Position numbers and translations under genes: made by a program | NCBI GenBank assembly: GCA_964007475.1 | Contig: OZ023274.1 | Coordinates: forward strand, 50,921,678 to 50,985,677 | Length of the DNA stretch: 64,000 nucleotides | Direction: 5' to 3' | Origin: Hybos culiciformis | Taxonomy: Eukaryota; Arthropoda; Insecta; Diptera; Hybotidae | Shown: one piece after another, positions 49,595 through 63,401 of the stretch | Position numbering within the stretch: the stretch's first letter is position 1 | Layout of the letters: each line of letters starts with the position of its first letter | The notes under the pieces: model-generated | What the model was told of the DNA's origin: nothing | Databases searched by the model: none | The model's input: the letters and a program-made list of their open reading frames with translations, nothing else

Positions 49595-52500
49595 TTACAT
49601 TTTTGCTGATTTTTGTAATTTAAGAGCTTCAGTTAATTGTTTTCCAAAATCGGAATGAACTTGAGTGAAATTTTTAACAGCACGTTCTTGAATGAAACCA
49701 CTTGCATTGCCTAAATGTCCAGCAATATTTGAAACCAATCGCTTACGCTCAGCGGCATTAAGAACTTTTTCCCAAAAGTCAGTTACTTGGCCGAAATTGT
49801 CTTCAGTATCTCCACTTGAAAAACGGGCAACATCACCACTAACATTCTCTGTAATGTTTAATTTTTTGGCTCTTTGATCTTCTTGAGGTCCACAGAATGA
49901 ATTAGGGTAGTAATTTGGAGCACCACCTTGATTATCAGTAAATGTTTGTGGACCATCACGTTGATAATTCTTTGTTGAAACGCGATATGGACAATTAACG
50001 GGTAATTGTAAATAATTTGCTCCCAAACGATGGCGATGTGTATCTGAATAACTGAACAAACGTCCTTGCAACATTTTATCTGGACTGGCTTCGATACCTG
50101 GAATTAAATGTGCTGGACTGAATGCGATTTGTTCAACCTAAAAAAGATATTAAACTTTTTAATTTTCTATTTAAATTATTTTTTTTTGTTTCAATTACCT
50201 CAGCGAAATAGTTGTTTGGATTACGATCCAATACCAATTTTCCTACTTGGATCAATGGATATTCACTGTGAGGCCAGATTTTTGTTAGATCAAATGGATT
50301 ATATTTGAATTTCTTTGCTTGATCGTAAGTCATCACTTGGATGTGCATAGTCCAGCTTGGGAATTGTCCTTTAGAAATTGCATTGTATAAATCACGGATG
50401 CCGTAATCAGGATCAGATCCAGACAATTTATCAGCCTTTGCTACATCCATATTCTTAATTCCTTGATTAGTTTTGTAGTGAAATTTACAATAAACTGGCT
50501 GACCTTTGTCGTTTATTAACTTGAAAGTATGAGAGCCATAACCATTCATAAAACGGTAACCCTCAGGAATACCTCGATCAGAAAACAGAAAACTGCACTA
50601 AAATTTAAACAAAAGAAAAAATTAATCAAAAATAATTCGTACGTTAGTTAGAAAAATCATGTTATACATACTTGATGTGTTGATTCTGGTCTCAAAGTCA
50701 TGAAATCCCAAAACATATCAGGATCTTTTAAATGAGTTTGAGGATTTCTCTTCTGGGTGTGAATAAAACTTGGGAATAGAATTGGATCACGAATGAAAAA
50801 AATTGGTGTATTGTTTCCAACCAAATCCCAAATACCATCTTCAGTGTAGAATTTAACTGCGAAACCTCTTGGATCACGTACTGTATCGGCCGAACCACTT
50901 TCTCCACCAACTGTTGAGAATCTTACAGCGATTGGAGTGCGTTTGCCGACCTTATCAAAGACCTTAGCTGCACAATATTTCGAAATATCATGCGTTACTT
51001 CAAAATAACCAAAAGCACCAGCTCCTTTGGCGTGAACAACTCTTTCTGGAATTCTTTCACGATCAAAATGCGATAATTCATCAATGAGATTAGCATCTTG
51101 TAGAAGTATTGGTCCAGTTGGACCAACAGTTTGAGATGCATCTCTCACCCCAATTGGAGCACCATGTCCAGTTGTTACAGTCGAACATTCCTTAAAATAA
51201 ATAATAATTATGTTTTATTTTTATATTTTATATTTTTACATGATTTTTCAGAATTTTGTTGAGTGAAATTTTTCTTATTTTAAGATTTCAATAGATTTTT
51301 TTTACGCGAATAAAAAAATATGGCCTAAGTAGGTATATGAAATAAGATATTAGTTGTAGTTGAAAACAATTTCTTCATTATTGATATTACTATAGTTTGT
51401 TTACAACATAATACCGGTACGTTAAATAAAATGCCCTGTATAATTATGTGATTAGATATTGGAAAACACATACCAAATAAAGTTTATTATTTTTATAATG
51501 AATGAGATCATAAGAGTATCAAATTTAGAATTTTATATAATTTTTTGATAATGCCAAAAAAAAAACAAATAAAATTGTATGAATGCCATTTAAAAGAATA
51601 ATTATATTTCGAAAACGATCGAAATCATTTTATTTATTTTAAAAGTAAAAAATTTAAGGATGCCATAATACTTAGCAAAACTAAAATTGTACATACTTTT
51701 ATTCTACTCTACTTTCTATTCTTAACAATTAAATTAAACAGGTGGAAGAAGTAACTTTATTGACTGATTCTTTCCAATTCAATACACACTTCATGAGAGC
51801 TCTAATGCTGAGGGTCTTTGATCACATGAATTAAAAAAAAAATCTAATTGCGAGCTTCATAAGCTTACCGACGATTTGATTTCTAAACCATATTTAATTA
51901 ATTTATAAATAAAAAACATTAAACATTAAAACAACAATTTTTTTTTCTAGCCGGCTTAAATTTTTGTTAGTTTGTCGACCTTCATTTGACTTTTTGTTGT
52001 TGTTGTTGAAGATAAGATTAGTAAGCGAGAGAGAAAGAACGGTATAAATATTAACAAAAAATATAATATAAAATAACTTGATAAATCTATTTTTATTCAT
52101 ATCGTGTATATTTTTGTGTGTGTTGTTATTGTTAATTATGCAAATTTAATAAATAAATAGGAATAAGAATATATGAAGAATTGAATATATAAAAATATTT
52201 TATTTTAATATTAGTTTTAACTCTCTTTTGCTTTTTTTTTTGTCACAAAAACTTCATTTTAGTACCTGAAAGTGGTTGAACCTGTTTTCTTTTTTTTTTT
52301 AAATTGATTCGGCTTTTTTATTTTTGTGATTGAGTTATAGGTGTATAAAAATCTTGTAGCTTTATGTTTTTTACTTTGCTCTACAAAATAACATTTTTAA
52401 GTATTAAGTATTTTAATATAATATACATATACATAGGTACATATAAGAAAAACTTTCAAAAATGTAAATATTGTTTATAATGAATTTTTTATTTTTCAGG

Positions 52501-55500
52501 GTTTCGACTACAGTTTCTTGAATGTTTATAATTTTAAGTTTTGGGCGACTTACTGGAAAAAGCTATACCTTTAAGGGATAAATTTTCATTATTATAAATA
52601 ATTTTTGAACTGGATGTTGTCTTATTCAATTTGATGTTTATAAAGAATGCAGTAGAATGAAGTATGATAATAAAACTAACTTTGCTTTACTTAATGTATG
52701 AACTTTCACACCATTTTCATCTACATCAAAAATCGAATCAACAAAAATAAAATAAGTGCAAGATTATAATAGATATAGCAATTGGAATTAAAAACTCTTA
52801 TAATTGATAATTAGAACACAGTTGAAAATACTTGAATTGGTATTAAATTACTAATTTACCAAGATCATTTTTCTGGCACCAATATAATAGCATTGCAAAT
52901 AGAAACAGGTATTATGCTTAGTAATTTTAGTAAAAAAATTAAAGAAATTGGAAACCCTTAATATTGATAATTAGAAGGCAATGTTAAAAATACAAGTTTT
53001 CCAACTTTAAATGTATTTTTTTAACTTTGATTGTTATCTGTGCAACAACCAAGTTCATTGATCCGACACCAATAAAGCAGTGCAACAAGAAACATTATAA
53101 GTCTTTTTTTTTTATAACTTATCGGTAATTTTATTAATTTATTATAAATTAATATTATTTTCTATGGATTTCATTACTTAAAGAATAATATTTATGAATA
53201 AATAAATGAGATAAAGTGCACAATAAACGTACCTACATAAAATAACAAAAAAGTATTACAACATATTTTATAGAAACATATATAGAAACAATTTTAAGTT
53301 TCATATGCAAAAAACATTTTGAAAGATTACATAACACATTGAACTTTGTATTTATAATGCTTTTTTTGGGTTTTTCAAATTTAGTATATTTTACCATATG
53401 TGTGTGTAGATAATCAAATAATAATACGAAACCTATGTGTGTATAGTAAATACAATTTGAAAATTAAAAAAAACACTTTAAGAAATAATTTAATGTTTTA
53501 AACATAACGATAAAGACAAGGTATTACTTTTGATTAACAATAATCAAAAATTTTTGAAAATTTATTGTAGGTATATTTCGACAAGTCTACAAAGTTTACA
53601 TTTGTTGTTTAAATCTATAATTATCCTTTTTTCGCTCAAAACTTTGTCCGAACTTTCAAAAGAAGACTTATTATTTTTGCTACCAGTTTATATTTTCACA
53701 AAATGTCATTTTCTTTGGTATACTTCAATGTTATAAATAACTTATTGAAGAGATTATTGAGCGCGAATAGTTCATATCTATCTTGAACTTAATTTTAACT
53801 CAAATATTTGAACCACCCAATGCTGAGAAATTATAATTTAATTTTGATTTTATTAAAAAAATATAATAAGATATAAAAAAAAAATCTTAATTTTCAAAAA
53901 AACTATTATCTGTTTTATTCAATTAAAATTACTTGTATTTTCTTTAGTTAAGTATATTTACATTCTTTATGAATTTCATGAAGTGATTAAATATAAACAA
54001 AAGATAAAAATTATAATACATACTTCGTTGCAAGTATGACTAAACACATTACAATTATTTATAATTACAATTACATTAATCTATCTAAAAATTTTAGTAC
54101 ATATTTGTTTGTTTTACTTTATAAGACGTAATTAAAAAAAAAATAATGATTTTAAATTAACATTTTTTCACAAAAATTAGGGATTAAAAAACTTTTTTAT
54201 TAATACTGGCACGCAAAGCTCTGAATCACATTGGATTCCTATTTAAAATTATAAATTTACAATTAACAATATAACTGAAATTCTGATTCTAAGATTTTCT
54301 AAACATAAGTTCAAACACAATTTCCAAATTAATTTATTCTTGCATTACTTATTATACGTACAGAGGTAATATGAATTTTTTATTACACAGAAACTCAAAT
54401 TACAAAATTAAATACTTGTAATTAAAGTTTATGAATATGAATTATTTGGATGAATAATTTTGTTTATTTTTTTTCTTACAATTTCAGGGTTAGCTAATTG
54501 ATGGAAAATTATTAAAGAAATCGATGAATTAATAACATATTTTGAGTGTTTAATTTATTTTTCAAAAATATATAGTCAGAGCCTAAAACAATAAATATTA
54601 GAAAAATACATTAAACTTCCGGTCTTTATGAAGGGAATATAAATTAATTATTAACTACCTACCTAAATTTGTTTTATAAAAAGAAATGGAAAGTTTATAA
54701 AAAATGTTAATTAAAATATATTTAAAATCGCTGATAAGAGCTATCTATAAAAGTCAGTTCAAGCTAATAGTGTACTCTCCAAAAATATCGAAAGAAATTC
54801 TCTAAATCAGACTCCAATTATCGTTAAAAATAAAATAAATTAAAATAGAAAACAACACTGATAAGGCATAAACTAAATATATATTGTACCTATGTGTACA
54901 TGTATTTTATATTTAATAAAATTTATTACACTTTACTATTTATGTTTGCCAACTAAAGATAAGAAAATTACGATAATTGAAATTTAAGATAGAAATTTTT
55001 GTTTTTTCTTTTAAATAAATGGAATATAATTTCATCTAATTTATGAAAAATAAATAGATAAGTAGGTAGATAATTTAATTATAATAAAAAACAATAGAAT
55101 TCTAAAGATTTTTTTAGGAATTTTCTTCATAGTAAACTAAACTTATGAAATTCTAAAAAGGCAAAACTAGTAGGTATAATTTCTTAGTAGAAACTAATAA
55201 TTATATAAATTTATTTTTTTAATATTGAATCTTCGAGAATAAAATTTTTCTTCAATTTCAATAATTTTTAAGTCATACCTATAATGATTCAAAACGTTCT
55301 AGAGGCTGGGATATATTCAACCCATATAGATATAGATTTTGGAAATATTTTTCTGTTATCTGCACGTTATTGATGTAAGAATAAAATTGAGATTTTTTTT
55401 TGAAAATTCAAATATTTTGTGGTCGAAAAAACAAATTAGAAGATAATTTCGGCAAACCACCAAATACCCTTGTTAGCAAACTATAAATAATCCATGTATG

Positions 55501-57083
55501 TACTTGTACTTATATGGTTATTATCACTAAGAATTTAATCTTATCAATATTTTTGAAAGCGATTTATGAAACATTACCAGTGTTATTGCCCTAGTCAAGT
55601 GAGCTTAAAAAAAGATTCTTCTAAAATAACAAAAACTAAAAAAAGTTGAACTTAAGTGCTTTTCAAGAACAATCTTCTACCTAGACTTTTATACAAGTAA
55701 TTTTTTTTATTAATTAACATACTTTTACTAGTTGAAATATAACAGGTCAAAGCTATTATTTTTATTAACAACAAGAAAAACCAAAAAAAAAAAATGTTAA
55801 TTAATTTTTATTTGTTCTTTCCAACTAAAAGCATAATATTGGAATATAAGAATTTTATAGCGCAACAAAGTAGAAACTTAAGAACAGCTAGGTATACTTA
55901 TTTTTTTTTTATTTCTTTCAAAATTAAATTTTATTTTATTTTTTTTTTTTAATTTGAATTGCAAACGATTTCTATTCATTAATATTTCATTATAAGTGGA
56001 TCGGTAGGTAGGTATATGAATTAAAAAAATTTTTTTTTTAATTTTTTATTAAAAGTCATATAGACAATGTATAAGTAATTTTGTTTCGGTTTCGAAGTTG
56101 GGAAAACAAAAAAAAAAAATTCTAAATACATACGATTTTTTTGAATAAAACAGATCTATGAAATTGTTTTTGTACTGTAAGTTAAGTAGACAGTTAGAGC
56201 TCATTAGAAAGTTATATGTATTGCAAATACCTAGGTACCCACTTATTTTAATTATTTTTTGCGCCTAAATCTATTAGTTGAACAATTGTACGAATCGAGG
56301 CATAAATTTCCAGAATCGGGTATAGGTATTAAGAGCAGATAATTACATAAGACTCATATAGTAGACTTAACAATAAATACTTTAGGATCTTAGAAGACAT
56401 ACTATGAAATGCATAGTTAAGGAAGTACGGGAAATCAAGGTGGGCAAATACTAGTGTGTTATACATACTAGGTATCTCATTTTAAATTAAGCAATTTTTT
56501 TTTTATTTCATAAATAAATAATTTAATGAAAAACATTTGTCAAATTTATAAATTTTCACATAAGAAAATAGGTGGGTGGTTCGGTACATATTCTAGGAAC
56601 TCCGAAGAATCGTTATAGATTTCATAAATATTTGTTTTTCGTAGATACCTAGTAGGTAGGTACTTGCATCAAAATTAGATAAAGGTTGGTAGGTAGTAGG
56701 TTGTTAAGTATTATAGGTACCTAACTACTTCATGTCTTTAAGAATTGTATCTATGACATATATTCTTTCATTAACGAAAAGTAGATTAGTAGCGGATTTA
56801 AATTTTCAATTTTGATTAAAAATTCTTAAAATAAAAAATAAAATAATGACAATAAAAATAAATAATCCATATCCATAGGTATAATATCCTATTAACTGGA
56901 CTTTAGCCTTTGTGTTTTAGGGTGTGGAATGCAATGCCAATGCAAGCCAATAATAAGAAAGTTTAAAATTAAATTCAGTAATTTTAGAAAAACAAAATTT
57001 TAATTTTCAATATTTCAAAAACTTACCTTCACAGATTCTTTGTAATCATTTAATTGATTGTCGGCCGGTTCACGAGCTGCCAT
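49595..57083 (-). CDS. Cat: Catalase
   Basis: Heme enzyme converting hydrogen peroxide to water and oxygen, normally in peroxisomes. Four coding exons on the minus strand: 57,083-57,027, 51,190-50,672, 50,597-50,199 and 50,137-49,595, all in phase 0 with GT-AG introns, giving 505 residues (the Drosophila enzyme has 506). The active-site signature [19 protein letters not shown] places the catalytic His at residue 72; the catalytic Asn is 145 in VGNNTP. The heme-ligand signature [14 protein letters not shown] puts the proximal Tyr at 355. The C-terminus ends AKM, which fits the peroxisomal targeting rule [SAC][KRH][LM]. Exon 1 codes only 19 residues ([19 protein letters not shown]) and is separated from the rest by 5.8 kb. 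Nothing is broken. Head to head with Deaf1, same strand as AGK. Confidence 0.97.
51191..57026 (-). other. Large first intron of catalase
   Basis: A 5,836-bp intron (donor GTAAGT, acceptor TTTTAAG) that is AT-rich throughout. It holds no other gene that I can see: the 65- and 68-codon frames at 51,903-52,100 and 53,530-53,736 are low-complexity. Long first introns in housekeeping genes often contain regulatory elements, but none is identifiable by eye. Confidence 0.85.
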
Positions 57084-58680
57084 TTTTTTTTTTTTTAATT
57101 TAAATCAACAAAAAATTAAACTTTAAAAAAAAATTTAAATAAGTTTACTTTTTACGTTTTAAATATCCGCGCGATGTTTTTTCAATGAAGAAATTGCAAA
57201 ACCTGAATAAAAATTAGAAAAATTTTATGGTTTTTATAATTTTTTGTACGTCACTTATTTATTTGATTTTGTTTTTTGTTTTGAGTTTTTTTTGTTTTTT
57301 TTTAAGTTTGACTTATTGAGTGAAGTTGATATGATGAGAAAATTTTTTTCGAATTGATTGTCAAGCCGATCAAGAATTAGCCGCAATTTATTTAGCCGGC
57401 AGCAGTTTTTATTATTTGCTTTTTTAATAAGTTGTTTGCATCGCATTTTCTAAAAATGTATTCGGAAAAGAAGTAGAAGTTTCTACTTCTTTATAACATC
57501 TAGCGTTAAAACTACAAAACCCTACTAAAACAGCAAAAATTTGGTAAATGGCAACTAAAAATTTATTTATTTTTGTTTATATTTTTTCTTATTGACTTTT
57601 TTGTATGAGTAGAAAATTTTTTTGTTTTTTTTTGTTTATTTTTTTGTTTATTATTTTGCTAGACCTCATCTATTTAGAATAAGCCGTAGCCGTAATTTAT
57701 TACAAATAACCGATTTCACTTTTGTTTAAGTGCTTACCGCTTTTATTTTCCAATTTTGAACTTAAACTAGTTTACCTAATTAGTGAAATTTTGTATGGAC
57801 ACAACCAAAACTAAACTAGTTTTAGCTAAAACTACTATAACAAATAATAATAATGGAGTGAGTGTTAACTATTAAATCAAAAAAAATATTTCAGCTAAGT
57901 AGCTTTATAAAGTAAGTCACAGCATAGCGCTCACACGTATTTTATTTCATAGAAAATAAAAAAACCCTGTGATCAGATGTTCTTTAATAGCATTCTTAAT
58001 TAAGCCAAATATAGGTGTATGTATTTCTTTCTACCAATTTCTTCCAATCATATTTTTTACTTAACAAATAATCACTGTTGGCTAACGCAGTGGTTATACG
58101 AGAGTAAAAACTAGTCTTAACTATTTACAATTGTATGAGTTTTTTATTTGTATTTGTGACGTAATTATTCTCCACTGGCTAAACTATAGTTAAAACTATT
58201 TACAAACTATTTTATTATTTTACTTCACTTTTTAGTTTTTATTTACATTTAAAAAAAAAATATTTCATTTGACAAGTAATACTTTAGATTCAGAATTTTT
58301 TTTAGTTATAACTATTAGTTATAACTATTTCATAATTTTTTTTTTTTTATACAATTTTTCACACATACATTCAAAAAACATCTTAGTTATAACTAGTTTT
58401 TACTCTCGTCTAACCCCCAAGTAAAATATGCTCGACAAGAAATTTTTTAAATAAGAAAATATTCAATTTTTTTTTTTTTTTTTTTTAAATGTTATATGAC
58501 TTCTTTTTTGACAAAAATAAATAAGAAATTAGGTTAAATTTTAATAAAATTTTAAGTCAATTTGTTTTTTTTTAATTGAAAACGGGGTCCAAAAGGATCT
58601 GTTGTGAAGAAATCTACTTAAAAAAAAAAAAGTTTTTAAAATAAAAATAAATAAGGAAAAATAAAAACAAAACGACGAGA
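57084..58680. other. Divergent intergenic region, catalase-Deaf1
   Basis: About 1.6 kb between two start codons pointing apart; it must contain both promoters and 5' leaders. The 63-codon minus frame at 57,255-57,446 is Lys/Asn-rich noise. Repeated AAACTAGTTT words occur near 57,765 and 57,815. A MITE (58,092-58,417) occupies part of the Deaf1 side. Confidence 0.6.
58092..58417. mobile_element. MITE upstream of Deaf1
   Basis: The left end GGTTATACGAGAGTAAAAAC, continuing TAGT, and the reverse complement of the right end, GGTTAGACGAGAGTAAAAAC, continuing the same, form a terminal inverted repeat of about 24 bp with one mismatch. The inner sequence repeats TAGTTATAACTA-type words. No target duplication was identified. 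It lies about 260 bp upstream of the Deaf1 start codon and may affect its promoter or leader. Confidence 0.75.
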
Positions 58681-61600
58681 ATGGAGGAAAACTTGACCGA
58701 AGTAGCCGAAGAAATTAACGAAAATACACAGGTAGAAAAAAAAAAAAATATAAATAAATAATAAAAATAATAAACAAATATTTTTTTTTAATAATAATAA
58801 TAATATTAGAATAATAAATTTGAGAAAAAAGTGAATTTTTTTAAAATAATTTATCAAATTTAAATAACCAAAAATTGTAAAGTGAAATTTTCCTTTTCTG
58901 AAAAAAAAAAAAATACCTAAATTGAAAACAGATTACGTCAAAAAAAATTCTTGCTGACAATTTTTGTTGAGAAATATTTTCATTCAAGTTAAAGAAAAAA
59001 AAAATTCTTATCACCACAATAACATCAATTTTCATTTAAATGAAAATTTTCCCGCATTTTTCTAATTTTTAGGTAACATAGTTAGTAAAGTAGATAGAAA
59101 TTAGCCCTAATCGATTACGTAACAATCTAAATACTAAGTTTGGTCACTCAAGAGATAAGGTATAGAAAGTAGAGTGCAGTGAAGGGATAGGTGCAGCCGA
59201 CATCCGTTTCTTACCAGCATATTTCGATTATTTGATATATTTTAGTTTCAGCTCTTTTTGGCAAAAATTTAACTTTAAAGAAGTTAAAGAAGTTGAAGTA
59301 GGAAGTTATGTTATAGGTATACCTGCCAACGAACGGCAATTATTTCAGCCACTATATCAGATCCAAATTTTACTATTCATAAAACTTCTATATCTATTTA
59401 TTTTTAGAATCAGACAAGAACACGGATGGTCACATCAGATGGTAATACTGTGGTGTCTGTGCCAGTTAGTTCTTTAATAGGTGGTTTCAATGTAATAACA
59501 CAAGATCAGTTGCCGCATTTTAAACAAATGTTATGCGTTGACAATAATGGTTTCTTATCGAGCGTTGGCGGCGACTCTGATATCAAAACTGCGCATATAG
59601 TTATTCAACAACAGCAACAGTCGTCTTCAACGCAAGATCATTTAGGTGTAAATAGTAATTCACAGGATAGTAATAGCATGGGCAACGGAATAACAGTTAA
59701 TAATAATAATATTATAATTAATGGTAATGGACAGCAGCATCAGCAGCATCAACAGTCTCAATCGCAGCAACAACACCAATCTCAGCAACATCAATCCCAA
59801 CAACAGTCGCAAATCACCACTAGCATGAACTGGTCTGATGCAGCCAATTTAGAAGTATTTCCAGTTCGTTGTAAGGCTACAACAGCGGAATTACATAAAA
59901 GTAAATTGGGATCAGGTGGTCGAGGTAGATGTATACGTTTCAAAGATAATTGGTTCACACCAAGTGAATTTGAGCAATTGTGTGGTCGAGGGTCTAGTAA
60001 GGATTGGAAAAGATCTATTCGTTTTGGTGGTAGATCTTTACAAGCATTAATAGATGAAGGTGAATAGATTCTCGTTTCAATTGAAACTGTGTAAAATATT
60101 TTTTAAAGCTAGACTTTTCAATTAATTTTTTTTTTTATCTAATATTTGTTTGTGAAAAAACATTTTTCCGAGTAAATGTTTTTTTTTTGTTTGTTTTTCA
60201 TTTTAAAATGATGAATTAAAAAAAAAATAGGCTTCAAAAGTGCATGATAAAAATCTTTTAAAAAAATCGTATAAAATAATAAAATAAAATTGGAAAAGTG
60301 AATTGGAAATAAATTGAAAATTTCTGAATTGGAAATGCCTTCGACCGAGATTTTGATCAAAAGAAAAAAAAAGGCAAAAACGTAATTAAATACTTTTATA
60401 TGCCTGATTTTTTTTTTTGTTTATTTTTGTTAACTTATTTATTTATTGTGTTTATTAAGCCGTAATAATTTTTATTTACATTTTTTAAGGTATTCTAACA
60501 CCACATGCTACGAGTTGTACTTGTACTGCTTGTTGTGACGATAATTCAAGTAATAAACTTTTTGCTATTAATCTTTTTTGAAGTATTCGATAATATAAAT
60601 TAATTTTGCAAATACTATGATTTTAGCTGCTTCGGGACCGGTTAGATTATTCACACCGTACAAACGAAGAAGAAAAAATCAGGAAACTAAGCAAGAAAAC
60701 ACAAATGAAGCAAAGAAAAAAATACAACGAATAGAAATGCCAATTAAAAATGAAAATGTTTATGCACAAAGTTCTAATTCAATACCAAAAATAGAAAGCT
60801 GGACTTCGATTAGCGACGGCTTAGATGGATCGTCTGAATATTTAGATCAACCAGTGCAGTCTCGTGAGTATTAACTGATAACTAGAATAAAAAACTTACA
60901 AAAATTTTTTTTTATTAGATGAAAAAAAGGCTAAAAATAGGATTTTACTTTTCGTAATATTATAATCTTATACTTTTTCAAATTTCATCCCATCAATGCC
61001 ACATATTCCAGAGTTTTTATAATATATTTTATTTTCTGTCATTTTAGCTGCTTATGATCAAAGTAATCAAGCTTTAAAACGTTTAGAGGCTGCTTATACA
61101 AATATTGTTAAAGCAGCAGGCGATTTTAAGCGATTATATCAAGAAATAAAGGAAACATATGTTAGAAAAATAGAGCAATTACAAAGAGAAAGAGATGCAG
61201 CCGTTATGACAGCGACTAGAGGTATACAAAATGATGAAATTCATAATATTGATGAAATAAATATACAGTTAGGAGGAAATGAAATAACTACATCAAAAAA
61301 GGTAAGTTATGTTGCACATTTTTAGGTCAGTTCATATTGGGACGAAATTAAAGCAATTAAAATAAAACTTCAAGGGATGTAAGTGTACTTGCATCAAACA
61401 TATTTTGCCAAATCCAAGCATTTATTACCAAATGACGATTTATCGAATATAAGACGATTTATCGAAATTGTAATCTTAATTACATTAAATAATTTTTTAA
61501 TTCTTTTAATTGTACTTAATCTCATTTTTTTATTATTCTAATTTAGTGTGCTAATTGCAATAGGCTGGCTTTGGCCGAATGCTCTTTATGTAGAAGAACT

Positions 61601-61717
61601 CCATATTGCTCAACGTTTTGTCAAAGAAAAGATTGGAATGCCCATCAAGTGGAATGTAGTAGGGATCCAAATGAAGCAACTCAGCAAATTATGTTATTAG
61701 TTGATGATCAATCATAA
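58681..61717 (+). CDS. Deaf1: Deformed epidermal autoregulatory factor 1 (SAND-MYND transcription factor)
   Basis: Nuclear DNA-binding regulator; in Drosophila it binds TTCG-type sites and acts in development and immune-gene expression. Exons: 58,681-58,731, 59,408-60,059, 60,490-60,549, 60,627-60,863, 61,048-61,301 and 61,547-61,717. Phases match at every junction, giving 474 residues. Order of parts: a conserved N-terminal block (FNVITQDQLPHFKQMLCVDN, about residues 44-63), a Gln/His-rich tract (126-152), the SAND domain (about 160-240) with the KDWK DNA-binding motif at 215-218, and a zinc-type CTCTACC cluster. Then a nuclear localisation stretch PYKRRRK (265-271), a predicted coiled coil in exon 6 (about 335-390), and a C-terminal MYND zinc finger (419-455). 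Exon 1 joins directly to exon 2 in phase 0; this first junction is the least certain. Human DEAF1 shares the SAND, NLS and MYND layout. Divergent from catalase. Confidence 0.93.
59729..59812 (+). repeat. CAG/CAA-rich repeat coding a Gln/His tract in Deaf1
   Basis: Imperfect CAG/CAA/CAT triplets encode a Gln-rich, His- and Ser-interrupted tract N-terminal to the SAND domain. Mixed codons suggest selection for the residues rather than simple slippage. Such tracts are common in insect transcription factors and vary in length. Confidence 0.9.
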
Positions 61718-61888
61718 TTTTTTTAAATTTTTGATTGAAACAAAAAAAAAAATTATAAACACAATAGAAGAAATAACTTTATTTTTTTTTAAATAGAAAA
61801 ATTAAATTTTTAAACTGTAGAGCGAAAAGAAAAATGCTTTTTAAATTAATTGTATCAATAATATTTATAGTAGTTTTTTTCGTATAGA

Positions 61889-61894
61889 ATAAAA
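61889..61894 (+). other. Candidate polyadenylation signal of Deaf1
   Basis: AATAAA about 170 bp past the Deaf1 stop codon. Confidence 0.5.
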
Positions 61895-63332
61895 TTACAT
61901 ATTACAGCCATTTTGTGATATTGTAGGAAAAAAAATTTTTTCAAATAACAAATTTTCTTACACGTAAATTTCTAAAATCTTTCATATTCTAAAGGAAAAT
62001 TTGATCTTTGATATTGCGTTTTTGAATTAGATTCTTTTGTACTAATTTACGAATTTCCGGCTTCTTAAATGAAAATTTGTTTTTATGAATAGCATTAAAA
62101 ATAGTGAAAAAGCATTAACAATATTTGATTCGCAAAAATATGGGAAAAACTAGAAGTTAATCAGTAATTACAAATTATGTCAAAATTTCGTTAAAAAAGA
62201 TTTTAACTTGATGTTTTAATCTCAACTCGCACGAAAATATTTATGCGGTAATTAATAATAAATTTAAAAAATAAATTTCATTTGAGAAGTATTTTTATTG
62301 GAAAACTAATTTTTTTTAACAAAAAAACGGACTTATTGAAAAAATTATTAATTTTTTAAATATAATTATTATTATGATTGAAATCTTTATTTAGTTTGAA
62401 ATTGTCCTATGGAAATTGTTTAAAAAAAAAAATTGTACTATTCACTCTATTTTGTGATCAAAAATTTTCTATTTTTTATTTGTTCCATTATTACTTAAAT
62501 ACTTAAATGTATCACTTAAGGAGGAAAAATGATTCTGTGGAAATTCGAAAAACTTGGTAATTCATTTATTTTAAAATCTATTTTTTACTTTCAAGCTTTC
62601 TATACTTTTAATTCATATTAAGTTCTTTAAATTCATTATTTATTAATATTAGATTTCTCCATTTCTTTTTTCATATTATTCCTTTCAATTCAATGCGATT
62701 ACTTTTATCTAAGTTTAGCGTGAAAAACATAATAAAAAAAAATAAAAATCGGTAAAACAGCTTTATTTTAAAGTAGATTTTTAAAAAAAGAATATAATTA
62801 TTATAAATTGAAATTAATTTCTTTTACTGGCATTAATTTTTATATTCTTCAAATGATAATTTTCCAGTTATCAAGTTTTTGGCAAATTATCATAGAATTT
62901 TCTTTTGTACGGTTTTAGAAGATTATTTTATTTAAAAATAATGTAAATAAGTTAAAAAACAAAAAACAAAAATATAATAAAAATCAAAACTAATTACATG
63001 TATGTAATTTAATTAAAAAACAAAAATTATATCATTATACAAAGATCTTTTTTTTTAAATTGATCTTGCTTCAATATTTATTCTTGTACAATTTTATTGT
63101 AAAACAAAAATAATGTCTTTGTTAAGCCCGAATATTATTATTATAATTTTTAAATATTTTTAAAATATGTAATGTTTTATTTAAAATAAAAACAAAAAAT
63201 GTTAAAAAAAAAACAATTAAGTAAATAAAATCAATAAAAGTAGTAAATAAGTTTTTTTCAACTGTCCAATCAAAATTTCCAGAAAATGTCCAGAAGATGA
63301 TGGTATTATATAAAATGTCTTACCTTTTATAG

Positions 63333-63401
63333 GCCTTAGATGTAGGTACCCGAAAAAAGAGACGATCAAGTCCTAGTTTTAACTTTGGTGGAGAATCATA
63401 A
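63333..63401 (+). CDS. Possible 3'-terminal coding exon (weak)
   Basis: After a plausible acceptor (TTACCTTTTATAG), an open phase-0 stretch of 22 codons contains RKKRRSSPSFNFGGES and ends in TAA. Its basic, Ser-rich composition looks coding and nuclear-localisation-like and clearly differs from the AT noise around it. Phase 0 matches Deaf1 exon 6, so a Deaf1 isoform lacking the MYND finger is one option; a last exon of an unseen gene is another. No homologue is recognised. Confidence 0.25.
   Translation, partial: ALDVGTRKKRRSSPSFNFGGES

Noticed and set aside
49692..49877. Plus-strand open frame inside the last catalase exon
   Set aside because: Shadow of the catalase coding sequence on the other strand.
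59232..59407. Possible extra Deaf1 exon (VEVGSYVIGIPANERQ frame)
   Set aside because: It has a weak acceptor and donor, and exon 1 joins 59,408 directly in phase 0. It could be an alternative exon but is not needed.
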